A stretch of DNA of 64,000 nucleotides from Bartonella apihabitans (lineage in GTDB: Bacteria > Pseudomonadota > Alphaproteobacteria > Rhizobiales > Rhizobiaceae): contig NZ_CP132387.1 in assembly GCF_030758755.1 (NCBI RefSeq), positions 1,054,001 to 1,118,000 of the forward strand, in the 5' to 3' direction. The position numbers were made by a program, and so were the translations under genes. Shown one piece after another: positions 1-10,710 of the stretch. Within the stretch, counting starts at the first letter, position 1. Every line of letters starts with the position of its first letter. The notes beneath the pieces are model-generated. The model had not been told where the DNA came from. It ran no database searches and saw only the letters and a list, made by a program, of their open reading frames with translations.

Positions 1-670
1 AACAAAGGACAATACATCATATAAAATCTCGGACATCAGCTTTTCCTTTCTCGTTATGTATTCTTTATGTTCTTGTTTTGTTCTGTTTTCAAGCTTTAAT
101 TTTCACCATACTTTCCATAGTTAATAATTTGTTTCCATGACCGATATTTCCTCTCGCAATTTCAATAGAGAGAAATATTCTCGTCAGGACTTTTTTCTTG
201 CAAACAAGGTTCGGTTACACGTCATCATATTCCTGATATTCGACCGAACCGGAATTCCCGATCTCGCCCGGTCCTGAATTTTAAAAGAGAAGTTTCGCTC
301 AAGCGGCATCCGTCAGCACTTTTGCAATGATCGGCCGATTGTTTTGTGGCCTAAAATATCCAATCCGCAAAATCGGCATTGAATGGGGTGAGATCTTCAA
401 GGAACTCCTGCCACAACCTGTTCGAGGTTTGGAATTGTTACGCCCCACTTCGAATAGGTGAACGGTAGAAGACCGACGGATCCTGCATATGCAGTCAGAG
501 ACCAGGAGCAATGATCGCCATTTCAAAAGGAATGAAATTTGTTCGTTTTTTGGGTCTAGTCCAATGCTTTGTCCGCTATTTTCAAAACCGTTTCAATTTC
601 AAAAAGTTTTAGCTGATGAATAGGATTTTGATACTGGTAAAAATGGTTTCTCGCCGCTAAATTCATAGTC
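1..670. other. Intergenic region upstream of recG, no convincing gene
   Basis: I see no gene that can be supported here. The region is AT-rich and its short open frames lack family resemblance, ribosome sites and consistent length. One plus-strand stretch of about 50 codons (roughly 300-470) reads as an amphipathic segment without stops, but it has no start codon or recognisable motif, so it may be a remnant or chance. In related genomes sdhE and mfd often lie beside recG; I could not find either here. Confidence 0.5.
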
Positions 671-2779
671 ATGCGACCGACATTACTTGACCCATTTTTT
701 GCGACGATACGAAGCCTTTCCGGCATAGGGCCCAAGGTCGGTTTAACAATATCCAAACTCCTGAACATTGATCCTACACAAGACGAACCACGACTTATTG
801 ATCTTGTCCAGTTAATGCCACACTCTGTTATCGACCGCAGACAGCGCCCTGGAGTTGCTTTTGCGTTAGACGGTGCTGTTACGACTGCCGAAATAATTGT
901 CGATTATCATCAGGTTCCCCCAAGCAACAATAAACGTCTTCCCTATAGAGTATTCGGTCATGATGACACGGGGAAAATTACCTTGGTGTTTTTTCATGCT
1001 CAACCAAGCTGGCTACAAAGCCAATTGCCCGAGGGAGAAAAAGTTATTGTTTCCGGAAAAGTGGAACGCTTTAACGGCCATGTTACCATGGTTCATCCCG
1101 ATTATATCGTTCCGGCGTCACAAAGTGAAAAACTGCCATTGATAGAACCCGTTTACCCGCTAACGTCAGGTCTGTCGGGAAAAACTTTAGGCCGTGCAAT
1201 AGGTGAAGCACTTGACCGGTTGCCATTGTTACCTGAGTGGATTGATCACACAATGCTCAAGCAATCCGGCTTTCCGTCCTTCGGTGTCGCTTTACGACGA
1301 ATCCATACACCGGTAGATCCCGCCGATGTCAGTGTCGATAGTGTGCCCAGAAAACGCCTTGCTTATGATGAATTTCTGGCCGGTCAATTGGCGTTGGGGT
1401 TGGTGCGGCATAAAACCAAGAAACTGGCTGGCAGAGCCAATCCCCTAAAAGGCACATATACGAGAAAACTCCTGCACGCCCTGCCCTTTACTTTGACGAA
1501 AGGTCAAGAAACGGCAATTGCCGAAATATCGCGAGATCTCGCCTCGAATGAGGCAATGTTGAGATTGTTACAAGGCGATGTCGGATCCGGTAAAACGGTG
1601 GTGGCTTTTATGGCAATGGCACAAATTGCCGAAAATGGCGGTCAATCTGCACTCATGGCGCCTACCGAAGTTCTGGCACAGCAACATTTTGCAACAATCG
1701 CTCCCTTGGCTGAAAAAATCGGCCTCAATACAGTTTTGCTGACTGGTCGCGAAAAAGGTAAAAGCCGCGAAAAAATTCTTGATGATATCAAAAGCGGGAA
1801 AACCGCGATTATCATTGGAACCCACGCACTTATTCAGGAGAGTGTCGACTATCATAACCTATCGCTTGCAATTATTGACGAACAGCATCGTTTTGGTGTT
1901 CATCAACGCCTTAATCTTTTGGCGAAGGGCATCAGACCCGATATGCTTATTATGACTGCGACGCCTATTCCACGAACTTTGGTTATGACTGCATTCGGCG
2001 ACATGGATGTTTCACAACTAAAGGAAAAGCCATCAGGGCGAAAACCTGTAACCACAGCTATTTTACCGGAAGAGCGATTGGCGGAGCTTCTCGACCGTGT
2101 CCGTGTCGCGCTTCAACGTGGTGACAAGATTTATTGGATATGTCCACTGGTTGAGGAGTCAGAAAGTCTGGAACTTACATCCGTTGAAAAACGATTTGAT
2201 ATTCTCCATGCCCGATTTGGCAACATTGTAGGAATTGTTCACGGTAAAATGGCTCCCGCCGAAAAAGATCAGGCAATGCAGGACTTCAAGGAAGGAAAAA
2301 CGCGTTTGCTTGTCGCTACCACCGTCGTGGAAGTCGGCGTCGATGTGCCTGACGCTTCGATTATGATTATCGAGCATGCCGAACGCTTTGGACTTTCGCA
2401 GCTTCATCAATTACGTGGACGAGTTGGAAGAGGCGACAAACAATCATCTTGTATTTTACTTTATAAGGCGCCGATCGGTAAAATTGCCGAAGCGAGACTG
2501 AATGTTATGCGTGAAACGCAAGATGGCTTTCGTATTGCAGAGGAAGATTTGCGACTTCGTGGCGAAGGTGAAGTATTAGGAACCCGCCAATCCGGACTGC
2601 CCGAATTTCACATGGCCGATCTTGAGGTTCACAGTGATTTATTGGCAATTGCCAGAAAGGATGCGCGCCTCATATTGGAAAAAGACCCGCAACTCATGTC
2701 GGAACGTGGTCAGGCATTGCGGTTGTTGCTTTACCTTTTCCGACAGGACGGAGCCATCAGATTACTTCGAGCCGGATAA
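671..2779 (+). CDS. recG: ATP-dependent DNA helicase RecG
   Basis: RecG is the superfamily 2 branch-migration helicase that remodels stalled replication forks and Holliday junctions. The predicted protein has 702 residues, the usual length. An N-terminal wedge/OB region (about 60-150) is followed by the helicase core with Walker A GDVGSGKT at 302-309, a DEQH box near residue 406, the motif TATPIPRT, and the C-terminal motif VI region with QLRGRVGRG. The ATG lacks a strong Shine-Dalgarno sequence, but the N-terminus (MRPTLLDPFF) aligns with the family start. The next gene begins 3 bases after the stop, so the two are probably co-transcribed. The identification is firm. Confidence 0.97.
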   Translation: MRPTLLDPFFATIRSLSGIGPKVGLTISKLLNIDPTQDEPRLIDLVQLMPHSVIDRRQRPGVAFALDGAVTTAEIIVDYHQVPPSNNKRLPYRVFGHDDTGKITLVFFHAQPSWLQSQLPEGEKVIVSGKVERFNGHVTMVHPDYIVPASQSEKLPLIEPVYPLTSGLSGKTLGRAIGEALDRLPLLPEWIDHTMLKQSGFPSFGVALRRIHTPVDPADVSVDSVPRKRLAYDEFLAGQLALGLVRHKTKKLAGRANPLKGTYTRKLLHALPFTLTKGQETAIAEISRDLASNEAMLRLLQGDVGSGKTVVAFMAMAQIAENGGQSALMAPTEVLAQQHFATIAPLAEKIGLNTVLLTGREKGKSREKILDDIKSGKTAIIIGTHALIQESVDYHNLSLAIIDEQHRFGVHQRLNLLAKGIRPDMLIMTATPIPRTLVMTAFGDMDVSQLKEKPSGRKPVTTAILPEERLAELLDRVRVALQRGDKIYWICPLVEESESLELTSVEKRFDILHARFGNIVGIVHGKMAPAEKDQAMQDFKEGKTRLLVATTVVEVGVDVPDASIMIIEHAERFGLSQLHQLRGRVGRGDKQSSCILLYKAPIGKIAEARLNVMRETQDGFRIAEEDLRLRGEGEVLGTRQSGLPEFHMADLEVHSDLLAIARKDARLILEKDPQLMSERGQALRLLLYLFRQDGAIRLLRAG

Positions 2780-2782
2780 ATT

Positions 2783-3688
2783 ATGAAAAAGAACCATATC
2801 ATCACGCCGCTGTTGATAACGCTGACCGGAATATTGGTAACGGTAGGAAGTTTTATGTTTTTCAGACAGCCGCCAACGTTCGAAAAGCCTGACAGCACCC
2901 CGCAGGGCTCCACTCCACCGATTGTAACCGAACCACAACAACAAGGTCAAAAGCCCCAAGAAGCGGAAGAAAAAACTGCTACGCACAATTTCTGCTACCA
3001 CCAGAAATTCGAAAATAAATCTTATATTGTTTGTGAGGTCGATCCGGAAAAATATGATATTTCGCTTTTTCTTGACGATGCAAACGGCCAACCTTTCAAA
3101 TATTTTCGCAACGTTGAAAAATATTTACGAGAACAAGGGAAAACGATTGCTTTTGCTGTCAATGGCGGCATGTACCACAAGGATTTTTCAGCAGTTGGCC
3201 TTTATATCGAAAATGGCAAAACGCTTCATCCCGTTTCTACCAAGGATGGGCCGGGAAATTTTCATATGAAGCCGAACGGTATTTTCTTTGTCAAGGGGAA
3301 AAAAGCCGGTGTTATGGACACGGACAGATTTCTGAAATTGACAATCAAACCGGATATTGCAACACAATCCGGGCCGATGCTCGTCATCGAAAACAAAATT
3401 CATCCGCGGTTTATTGTCAACTCGCCTTATCTTGAATATCGCAACGGCGTCGGCGTCAGAACAGATGGAACTGTTGTTTTTGCCAATTCCGAAAGACGAG
3501 TGAATTTTGAAGAATTCGCGCGATTTTTTCGTGATGAAATGAAAACCCCGAACGCACTTTTCCTTGATGGATCAATCTCAAGCCTCTACGCCCCCGAACT
3601 GAACCGTTATGATTGGTGGTATGGGCTTGGTCCTATTATTGCTGTTGCTATTCCCTATGAGGCACAGGAGCCAAAATCACGCAATTGA
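2783..3688 (+). CDS. DUF2233 / phosphodiester glycosidase-family exported protein
   Basis: This 301-residue protein has an N-terminal hydrophobic segment (about residues 8-26), consistent with a signal anchor, followed by a charged, proline-rich linker and a DUF2233 (NAGPA-like) domain from about residue 70. Family hallmarks are visible: AVNGGMYHKD, GLYIENG, a conserved QSGPMLV stretch, GVRTDGTVVFA, and FLDGSISSLY near the C-terminus. The family resembles phosphodiester glycosidases that cleave N-acetylglucosamine-1-phosphodiester bonds; the bacterial role is mostly unknown, perhaps envelope glycan processing. It starts 3 bases after recG and probably shares its transcript. The family call is good; the substrate cannot be inferred. 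Confidence 0.85.
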   Translation: MKKNHIITPLLITLTGILVTVGSFMFFRQPPTFEKPDSTPQGSTPPIVTEPQQQGQKPQEAEEKTATHNFCYHQKFENKSYIVCEVDPEKYDISLFLDDANGQPFKYFRNVEKYLREQGKTIAFAVNGGMYHKDFSAVGLYIENGKTLHPVSTKDGPGNFHMKPNGIFFVKGKKAGVMDTDRFLKLTIKPDIATQSGPMLVIENKIHPRFIVNSPYLEYRNGVGVRTDGTVVFANSERRVNFEEFARFFRDEMKTPNALFLDGSISSLYAPELNRYDWWYGLGPIIAVAIPYEAQEPKSRN

Positions 3689-3748
3689 TAACATCCCTCC
3701 CCATAAACGAGGAGGAACGATCATTTTTTTGTAAGTTGAATATCGGTT

Positions 3749-5572
3749 CTATTCAACGGTTACAGATTTAGCGAGATTGCGTGGCTGATCCACGTCTGTA
3801 CCAAGCAGTACCGCCGTATGATAAGCAATCAACTGGACCGGAACTGCATAAACAATCGGTGCAATGAATTCCGGAACGTCCGGCATAACAATCGTTGACA
3901 AGCTATTCACCCCTGCTTTAGCCGCACCATCCTTATCTGTAATCAGAATAATGCGTCCGCCGCGCGCAGCCACTTCCTGCAAATTGGAAACAGTTTTGTC
4001 AAACCACCTATCATGAGGTGCGACCACAATCACGGGCATATTTTCATCAATAAGTGCTATTGGCCCGTGCTTCAATTCACCTGCTGCATATCCCTCGGCA
4101 TGGATATAGGACAGCTCTTTGAGCTTGAGAGCGCCTTCCAAGGCAATTGGATAGGAGGTGCCGCGACCAATATAGAGAATGTTCTTAACACTCATAAGAT
4201 CACGACATATTTCTTCAATATCGCTATCCAGTTTCAGAACATCCGTGATAATTCTGGGAAGTTCGGAAAGCTGTTGAACCATTTTCTGTTCGGCTTTCCG
4301 GTCAAGCATACCGCGGTGTTTGGCAGCAGTCAGAACAACCGATGCCAGAGCGGACAATTGACAGGTAAAAGCTTTTGTAGAGGCAACACCTATTTCAGGG
4401 CCGGCGAGCGTGGGAAACATAAAATCTGCTTCTCGTGCCATGGTCGATTGCAGAACATTGACAATAGTTGCTGTTTTTATTCCTTTTGCACGACAATATC
4501 GCAAGGATGCAAGGGTGTCAGCAGTTTCCCCCGACTGTGACACGAACATTGCCAAGGTTTTATCGGTCAAAGGCGGTTCGCGATATCTGAATTCGGAAGC
4601 AACATCATTTTCGACGATCAGCCCGCATAATTTTTCAAACCAATACCGTGCGACCAATGTCGAATAATAGGCTGTTCCACAACTTGCAAAGATCAACCGA
4701 TCAACATTGGCCCAATCAATCGGATTGGCAGCCTCATTAACCTTGCCCTCTCCCAAATCGATATAATGTGCCAGAGTATGCGAAATGACCTCCGGCTGTT
4801 CGAACATTTCCTTATGCATGAAATGGCGGTGATTACTTTTCGAAACAAGAAAAGCATTACCCGAAGATGTCGATATTTCACGTTCGACAATCCGGTCATC
4901 TGCATCATAGATTGTTGCGCTATTGTGGGTAAGTACAACCCAATCACCGTCTTCGAGATAGCTGATGCGATCGGTGAATGGAGCAAGTGCTATTGCGTCC
5001 GACCCGACAAACATTTCACCTTTACCATAACCGATAGCAAGTGGCGGGCCAAAGCGAGCCGCAATCATCAGGTCTTCTTCACCCTCAAAAATCAGAGCAA
5101 CGGCATAAGCACCGCGCAACCGCTTGAGGCTAACCCTCATTGCCTCGACCGGTGTCAATCCGCCTTTTATTTCTCTTGTCACAAGGTGAGCCAGAACCTC
5201 GGTATCTGTATCAGATTTAAAAACGCAACCGTCAGCTATGAGCTCGTCACGTAATTCGGAAAAATTTTCGATAATGCCGTTATGAACCACAGCTACTTTT
5301 TCAGTCATCTGTGGATGGGCATTCCGTTCAATCGGTGCGCCATGGGTAGCCCAGCGCGTGTGTCCAATGCCAATTTCACCCTTCAGCGGCGTTTTTTTCA
5401 GTTTTTCCTCAAGATTGACGAGCTTACCGGGGGCTCGTAAGCGTCCAAGATGACCTTGGTAGACAGTAGCGATGCCTGCAGAGTTGTAGCCCCGATATTC
5501 AAGCCTTTTCAAACCGTCAAGCAGCAAAGGTGCCACATCCCTTTTACCAAGGATTCCAATAATTCCGCACAT
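3749..5572 (-). CDS. glmS: Glutamine-fructose-6-phosphate aminotransferase (isomerizing)
   Basis: GlmS makes glucosamine-6-phosphate from fructose-6-phosphate and glutamine, the first committed step toward UDP-GlcNAc for peptidoglycan and LPS. The 607-residue product begins MCGIIGI, so Cys2 is exposed as the nucleophile of the N-terminal class II glutaminase after Met removal. Residues 1 to about 220 form that domain, with GHTRWATHG and HNGIIENF motifs. Two SIS sugar-isomerase domains follow (about 280-420 and 450-590), with SQSGETADTL and the C-terminal motif ending KSVTVE. It lies downstream of glmU on the same strand, 163 bases away. No glmS ribozyme-like leader is apparent. Confidence 0.98.
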   Translation of the reverse strand: MCGIIGILGKRDVAPLLLDGLKRLEYRGYNSAGIATVYQGHLGRLRAPGKLVNLEEKLKKTPLKGEIGIGHTRWATHGAPIERNAHPQMTEKVAVVHNGIIENFSELRDELIADGCVFKSDTDTEVLAHLVTREIKGGLTPVEAMRVSLKRLRGAYAVALIFEGEEDLMIAARFGPPLAIGYGKGEMFVGSDAIALAPFTDRISYLEDGDWVVLTHNSATIYDADDRIVEREISTSSGNAFLVSKSNHRHFMHKEMFEQPEVISHTLAHYIDLGEGKVNEAANPIDWANVDRLIFASCGTAYYSTLVARYWFEKLCGLIVENDVASEFRYREPPLTDKTLAMFVSQSGETADTLASLRYCRAKGIKTATIVNVLQSTMAREADFMFPTLAGPEIGVASTKAFTCQLSALASVVLTAAKHRGMLDRKAEQKMVQQLSELPRIITDVLKLDSDIEEICRDLMSVKNILYIGRGTSYPIALEGALKLKELSYIHAEGYAAGELKHGPIALIDENMPVIVVAPHDRWFDKTVSNLQEVAARGGRIILITDKDGAAKAGVNSLSTIVMPDVPEFIAPIVYAVPVQLIAYHTAVLLGTDVDQPRNLAKSVTVE

Positions 5573-5735
5573 GTAAAACTTCGCTCCGGGTATTAATCTG
5601 TTTATTAGAAGAGTTAGGACAGCAAAACTAATTTAAAGGTGTTTTTGTTCCTGACTTTTCGGGTCTGGGTTAGTTCTAGATAGAAAAATAATTCCCTCTT
5701 TTAAATGTTAAAAATGGCTTTTTTTCTGTCATAAA

Positions 5736-7088
5736 CTATTTTTTTGTTTTCATTGACGAGAATTTTTGTCTCAACAAATCGGCTCGTCCTTCCTTGTTTA
5801 TCTGCCTTGCACGACCGAAGGCTACAGAATTTGATGGGACCGCTTCGGTTATTACACTGCCGGAAGCAACGTAAGCACCTTCACCAATTTCGACCGGTGC
5901 AACCAGAGCGGAATTTGATCCGATGAATGCGTTCTCGCCGATGATCGTTTTCCACTTGTTGAAGCCGTCGTAATTACAGGTAATGGTTCCCGCGCCGATA
6001 TTCGTGCCCCCACCAATTTCTGCGTCGCCAATATAAGTAAGATGATTGACTTTGGTCTTTTCACCAATTTTTGCATTTTTTATCTCGCAAAAATTACCGA
6101 CTTTTGAAGAATTCTCGAGAATCGCTCCGGGACGCAAACGCGCATAAGGTCCAATTTCCGACTGCTCTTTGACAATTGCCCCTTCCAAATGGCTAAAGCC
6201 ATGGATCACAACGCCGGTTTCCACTTTTACATTAGGCCCGAAGAAAACATTCGGTTCAATAATGACATCGCGGGCGATTTCGGTGTCATATGAAAAATAA
6301 ACAGTTTCCGGTCGCAGCATTGTTACTCCGGATAGCATGAGTTCTTTGGCTCTACGTTTTTGCCACAAAGCTTCGGCTTCGGCGAGTTCAACGCGTGTAT
6401 TCACACCCAAAACATTCTCCACCGGTATCGTAATTGCTCTGACATCCAGACCTTGAGAAACGCCGATTGTAACAACATCCGTGAGGTAATATTCTTTTTT
6501 TGCGTTTTCATTTTTGATTTGTTCGAGCAATGGAAGAGCACGTTTGCCATTCAACGCCATAACACCGCCATTACAGAATTTTATCTTTTTCTGTTCAAGG
6601 TTTGCGTCTTTTTCTTCGACAATTGCTTGAAGTTTTCCGTCTTTTTCGATCAAACGGCCGTAGCCTGACGGATTTTCGGTCTTAAACCCCATTACAACAA
6701 TGTCAGCACCGTGTGCTAGCTCCTCACGCGCACGATTGAGCGAAGTTAACTCGATGAGTGGTGTATCGCCAAAAACAACCAACACATCGTCAAAATTTTT
6801 AGACAGCATTTCGCGCGCTGCCAGTGCTGCATGCGCAGTTCCAAGTCGTTCTTTTTGAACATATATTTTGGCACTTTTCGAAAAGTCTTTCACCACCGAA
6901 GATACCTCTTCGGCTCCCTTCCCGACAACAACTGCAATTTCACTATTTTCAATGGCCTGAACTTGCCGAACGACGTGGCAAACCAGTGGCAAACCGGCAA
7001 TTTTATGCAGCACCTTCGGCAAATCCGATTTCATTCTCGTGCCTTCGCCTGCTGCTAGAATTATTGAAAGACAGCTACGGTTAATCAT
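5736..7088 (-). CDS. glmU: Bifunctional UDP-GlcNAc pyrophosphorylase / GlcN-1-P acetyltransferase
   Basis: GlmU acetylates glucosamine-1-phosphate and then couples it to UTP, giving UDP-GlcNAc. The 450-residue protein starts with the nucleotidyltransferase signature [19 protein letters not shown] (about 11-29). Its C-terminal half is a left-handed beta-helix built from hexapeptide repeats, including [10 protein letters not shown] and the acetyltransferase segment around [12 protein letters not shown] and NCNYDG-like [10 protein letters not shown]. The gene starts 16 bases after the ccdA stop and precedes glmS, so ccdA-glmU-glmS may form one transcript. Length and both active domains are intact. 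Confidence 0.98.
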   Translation of the reverse strand: MINRSCLSIILAAGEGTRMKSDLPKVLHKIAGLPLVCHVVRQVQAIENSEIAVVVGKGAEEVSSVVKDFSKSAKIYVQKERLGTAHAALAAREMLSKNFDDVLVVFGDTPLIELTSLNRAREELAHGADIVVMGFKTENPSGYGRLIEKDGKLQAIVEEKDANLEQKKIKFCNGGVMALNGKRALPLLEQIKNENAKKEYYLTDVVTIGVSQGLDVRAITIPVENVLGVNTRVELAEAEALWQKRRAKELMLSGVTMLRPETVYFSYDTEIARDVIIEPNVFFGPNVKVETGVVIHGFSHLEGAIVKEQSEIGPYARLRPGAILENSSKVGNFCEIKNAKIGEKTKVNHLTYIGDAEIGGGTNIGAGTITCNYDGFNKWKTIIGENAFIGSNSALVAPVEIGEGAYVASGSVITEAVPSNSVAFGRARQINKEGRADLLRQKFSSMKTKK

Positions 7089-7104
7089 TTGCCTTATTCA
7101 ATCC

Positions 7105-7890
7105 TCAAAAAAGATTATGGAAAAATTCGACAATGTCCGACCAGCCCAATGCTTCGACACTGCTCAAAGACGGAAATTTTTCCAACAACCAGAACGAAAC
7201 ATTTTGCATATCACCGGTTAAGAAAAGGATACCGGCGATAATTAACAATATGCCGATGATCTTTTCGACTTTTCCCAAATGCATTCTGAACGAGCTTAAA
7301 AACCACATAAAGAAGTTTGAAAACAAGGCTGCCAGAATGAACGGAATAGCAAGACCGAGCGAATAGATACCGAGGAGTAATGCGCCCTCACCAACCGATT
7401 CTTTTGATCCTGCAAAAGTAAGAATTGGTCCAAGTGACCTTACACAGGGTGTCCATCCAAAAGCAAACGCCAGACCAATGATGTAAGCCCCCAATGAACC
7501 CGCCGGTGTTTTTCTCGTCTGGAAACGGACTTCCCGCGCGAGTATTCCGATTCTGAATACACCTAAAAAATTAAGACCGAAGATTATAATAATAACCCCT
7601 GCAATCATCGCCAATATGTCACGATATTGACCGATAAAATGCCCGACTGTGCTGGCTGTCGCGCCTAGTGCGATAAAAACTGTTGAAAAGCCCAATGAAA
7701 AGGCGATCGCAGCAATAAACAATGCTAGACGGACGGGCTGTTTGTTTTGCATGTCGCTGTTGCGAAAATCTTCGACGCTAACACCGGCCATATAGCAGAG
7801 ATAAGGAGGCACCAGCGGCAATACACAGGGCGATAAAAATGATAGTGCGCCGCCTAAAAATACCCCGAATGTCGATAATTCTGAAAACAA
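7105..7890 (-). CDS. ccdA: Cytochrome c biogenesis protein CcdA
   Basis: CcdA moves reducing equivalents from cytoplasmic thioredoxin across the inner membrane to periplasmic thiol proteins, keeping apocytochrome c cysteines reduced. The 261-residue protein has about six membrane segments. The first catalytic cysteine is in the motif SPCVLPLVPPY near residue 21; the second is in GWTPCV near residue 111-116. In most CcdA proteins the second cysteine is followed by Val/Ile-Gly-Pro; here it is followed by V-R-S, which could be natural or the result of small compensating sequence errors. The c-type cytochrome at 18.6 kb would be one client. Gene order with glmU suggests co-transcription but no functional link. 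Confidence 0.92.
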   Translation of the reverse strand: MFSELSTFGVFLGGALSFLSPCVLPLVPPYLCYMAGVSVEDFRNSDMQNKQPVRLALFIAAIAFSLGFSTVFIALGATASTVGHFIGQYRDILAMIAGVIIIIFGLNFLGVFRIGILAREVRFQTRKTPAGSLGAYIIGLAFAFGWTPCVRSLGPILTFAGSKESVGEGALLLGIYSLGLAIPFILAALFSNFFMWFLSSFRMHLGKVEKIIGILLIIAGILFLTGDMQNVSFWLLEKFPSLSSVEALGWSDIVEFFHNLF

Positions 7891-8085
7891 GTGTCTCGTT
7901 CCGTAAATTTTGTAACAGTTCTATCCTATATTAATCTCGATGAAAACCTTCAACCTTACGAAAACGTACACTTATAAAAATCTGTTCCTTCGTATAAATA
8001 TGACAAATTAAATCCATAGAGTTTCGCAATACTGGTCGGAAACATTCCCGATAGGCGCATTGACCAACGGTTTAAAAGGATAAAA

Positions 8086-10710
8086 ATGACAAGCGAAAAT
8101 GAACTGAACGAGAACACCGTTGACAAAAACGCCAGCAAACAGCCCTCGCGCTTTTTGCATCTGGCAAAAACATCGGTTGTTCCGTTATTAGGACTGACAA
8201 TCGCTGCAATTTCATTTTTTGTTCTCTGGGAACTTTTGAAGACGACTTCCAGACACGACACAATCGAGGCTTTCAAAAGTTATACAACGCCGACATTATT
8301 GCTTGCATTGTTCTTCACCGCGCTAAGTTTTTGTGGCATTGCGCTTTATGATGTTGTAGCGGCTCGTACAATTGCGCCCGGTAAAATCACAATGCCGGTG
8401 GCAGCTCTCGCAGGATCCGCCGGTTATGCTGTATCCAATGCTCTCGGTTTTTCATTTCTTACCGGTGGAGCACTCCGTTACCGCGTTTATGCGGGAGAAG
8501 GTGTCGGTCTTGCCGATATCGGACGCATTATCAGCATGTCCTGGTTTTCTATGTGGTTTGCTTTGCTTACCGTTATCGGATTTGCGCTTGCTTTCGAACC
8601 TGAAAATCTCCCCCTTCTCGGTACCTTCAATTTAACGGCTGACAGGATTGCCGGCATCGCCATCATCCTTATATTGATTGCCTTGATTTTGTGGCTTTAC
8701 GGCGGAGCAAGAGAGCTGAAAATTGGGCCTCTTTCCTTGAAACTTCCAGGCTCCCGTGGCGCTTTGATGCAAATTTTTGCGGGTCTTGTCGATATTACCT
8801 CTGCATCTGCCACGCTTTACGTGCTCATGCCTGCCGATTTACAAACCGGTTTTCTTGCTTTCAATCTGGTCTTCGCAGTTGCCATTGTTATAGGCGTGGT
8901 TAGCCATTCACCGGGTGGCCTTGGTGCTTTTGAAGCCATACTCATTGGTGGTTTGGGCCTTGCGGGCAACGCACAAGGTGTGGCTGCTCTTCTGACTTAC
9001 CGGTTGATTTACACAATATTGCCGCTCGTCATTGCAATTATCGGTATTGCATTCTGGGAAATGTTTCGACAACGCAAACGTGTCTCGGCACGTGCTGCAC
9101 AGGTTTCACGCATTATCGAACCGATGATACCATTTATATCGGCCGGTCTAACATTTCTTGCCGGTGTTGTGATGTTGATATCGGTTGTCACTCCGGGCGC
9201 CGGATAAGACTCGATGTCCTGTCGGATATATTGCCCCTGATTTTTATCGAGACATCGAATCTGGCCGCCAGTCTTATTGGTGTAACACTTCTTGTTGTTT
9301 CCTACGGATTGGCGCGACGCCTCGTCAATGCGTGGTTTGTGACCATTTTTCTATTGCTGGCGGGTGCAGTTTTCTGCCTGACCAAAGGACTTGATTGGGA
9401 AGAAGCAACGATTTTGTGCATATTTGCTTTGATCTTATGGGGGTTCAAACGTTCGTTTTATCGTCGGCCATTGAATAATGGTTTGACCATCAGTTGGGGT
9501 TGGCTTGCCAGTATCGCCGCCTTTGCATGCGCGGTTATATGGCTCGGCTTTTTTGTTTATCGTCACGTCGAATATTCAAACGAATTGTGGTGGAGTTTCG
9601 CCTGGAACGCCAATGCACCGCGTTTTTTAAGAGCAAGTGTTGTCATATTTTCCGTGATATTTATCGCGGCCCTTTACAATATTATTCATAGACCACTGCG
9701 CAAGCGTTCAAAACGCGCGACAACGATTTCAGATTGTATCCCTAAACTCGTTGCCCAATCACCTTTGTCGGATACTGCATTAGCGCTACTCGGAGATAAA
9801 CAGTTTCTGATTTCTCCCAACGAGGACGGTTTTATTATGTACAGTAAATCCGGTGGTAGTTTGATTGCATTGGGTGAACCTGTAAGCAATGACGAAAAAG
9901 TATTTAACGATCTCGCTTGGGAATTTCGTAAACATGCCGATGATGCAGCCTTGCGCACTGTTTTTTACGGTGTATGACCTGCGCCATTTGCCGCTTTATC
10001 TAGACATGGGATTAACTGCGATCAAATTGGGCGAGGTCGCAAAAGTCTACCTGCCCGATTTTTCACTTGAGGGGCCAAAACGCCAACCCTTCCGTTATGC
10101 TGAACGAAAAGCGACCCGCGAAGGCTTGGTATTCTCCATTATTCCGGCGCATGAAGTAGAAAATCATTTGTTGGCGCTGCGGCATGTATCTGATACGTGG
10201 CTTGCTTCTAAATCCGGAGCCGAAAAACGTTTTTCAATCGGTTATTTCAATGACGAATTTTTAAAACGGTACGATGTAGCCGTCATGACCAAAGATGATC
10301 AGATTGTTGCTTTTGCCAATGTCTGGAAAAGTGGTAACAAGAATGAAATAACAGTCGATATGATGCGTTACCTGCCCAATGTGTCCAAAGTTATGATGGA
10401 TGCATTATTTGCCAATCTGTTGCTTTATGGCAAAGAGCAAGGATTCCAGTGGTTCAATTTGGGAGCTGCCCCTCTCGCCGGTCTTTCGACCAACCGTCTG
10501 GCTGCAAGATGGCAACGTATCGGCTCTTTTATTTACCGGCGTGGGCGTGATCTTTATCATTTTGACGGCTTGAAAGCGTTCAAGGATAAGTTCGATCCGG
10601 TTTGGTCACCGCATTATCTGATCTGCCCTGGTGGTTTTGAAACTGCTAAAGTTCTTTTTGATGTCACAACACTTATAAACGGCAACCCGCTGGAGTTTTT
10701 ACGCAAATGA
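8086..10710 (+). CDS. lpiA: Lysyl-phosphatidylglycerol synthase/flippase LpiA (MprF family), frame broken twice
   Basis: MprF/LpiA transfers lysine from lysyl-tRNA to phosphatidylglycerol and flips the product, protecting against acid and cationic peptides. As given, three open stretches cover one gene: 8086-9207, then a frame entered by about 9201 running to 9977, then the first frame again to 10710. Together they give about 874 residues, the usual size. The N-terminal part is the polytopic flippase region; the middle adds more membrane segments; the C-terminal DUF2156 acyltransferase begins around the LISPNEDGF region, with LPLYLDMGLTAIKLGE and WFNLGAAPLAGL. Break 1 fits loss of one C at 9200-9201; break 2 fits one extra base at 9963-9975. 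A Shine-Dalgarno AAGGA lies 6 bases before the ATG. The stop overlaps acvB (ATGA), which supports an operon. Sequencing error is likelier than a pseudogene. Confidence 0.88.

Noticed and set aside
4013..4540. 175-codon plus-strand frame across glmS
   Set aside because: It lies wholly inside glmS on the other strand and has no family features; a shadow of the real gene.
5573..5735. Candidate glmS ribozyme or riboswitch upstream of glmS
   Set aside because: The segment has none of the ribozyme's conserved core and this element is largely restricted to Gram-positive bacteria.
9889..10710. Separate 273-residue acyltransferase gene downstream of the flippase
   Set aside because: Its apparent N-terminus is out-of-frame translation; the real similarity starts at the frame change near 9970, so it is the C-terminal domain of lpiA.
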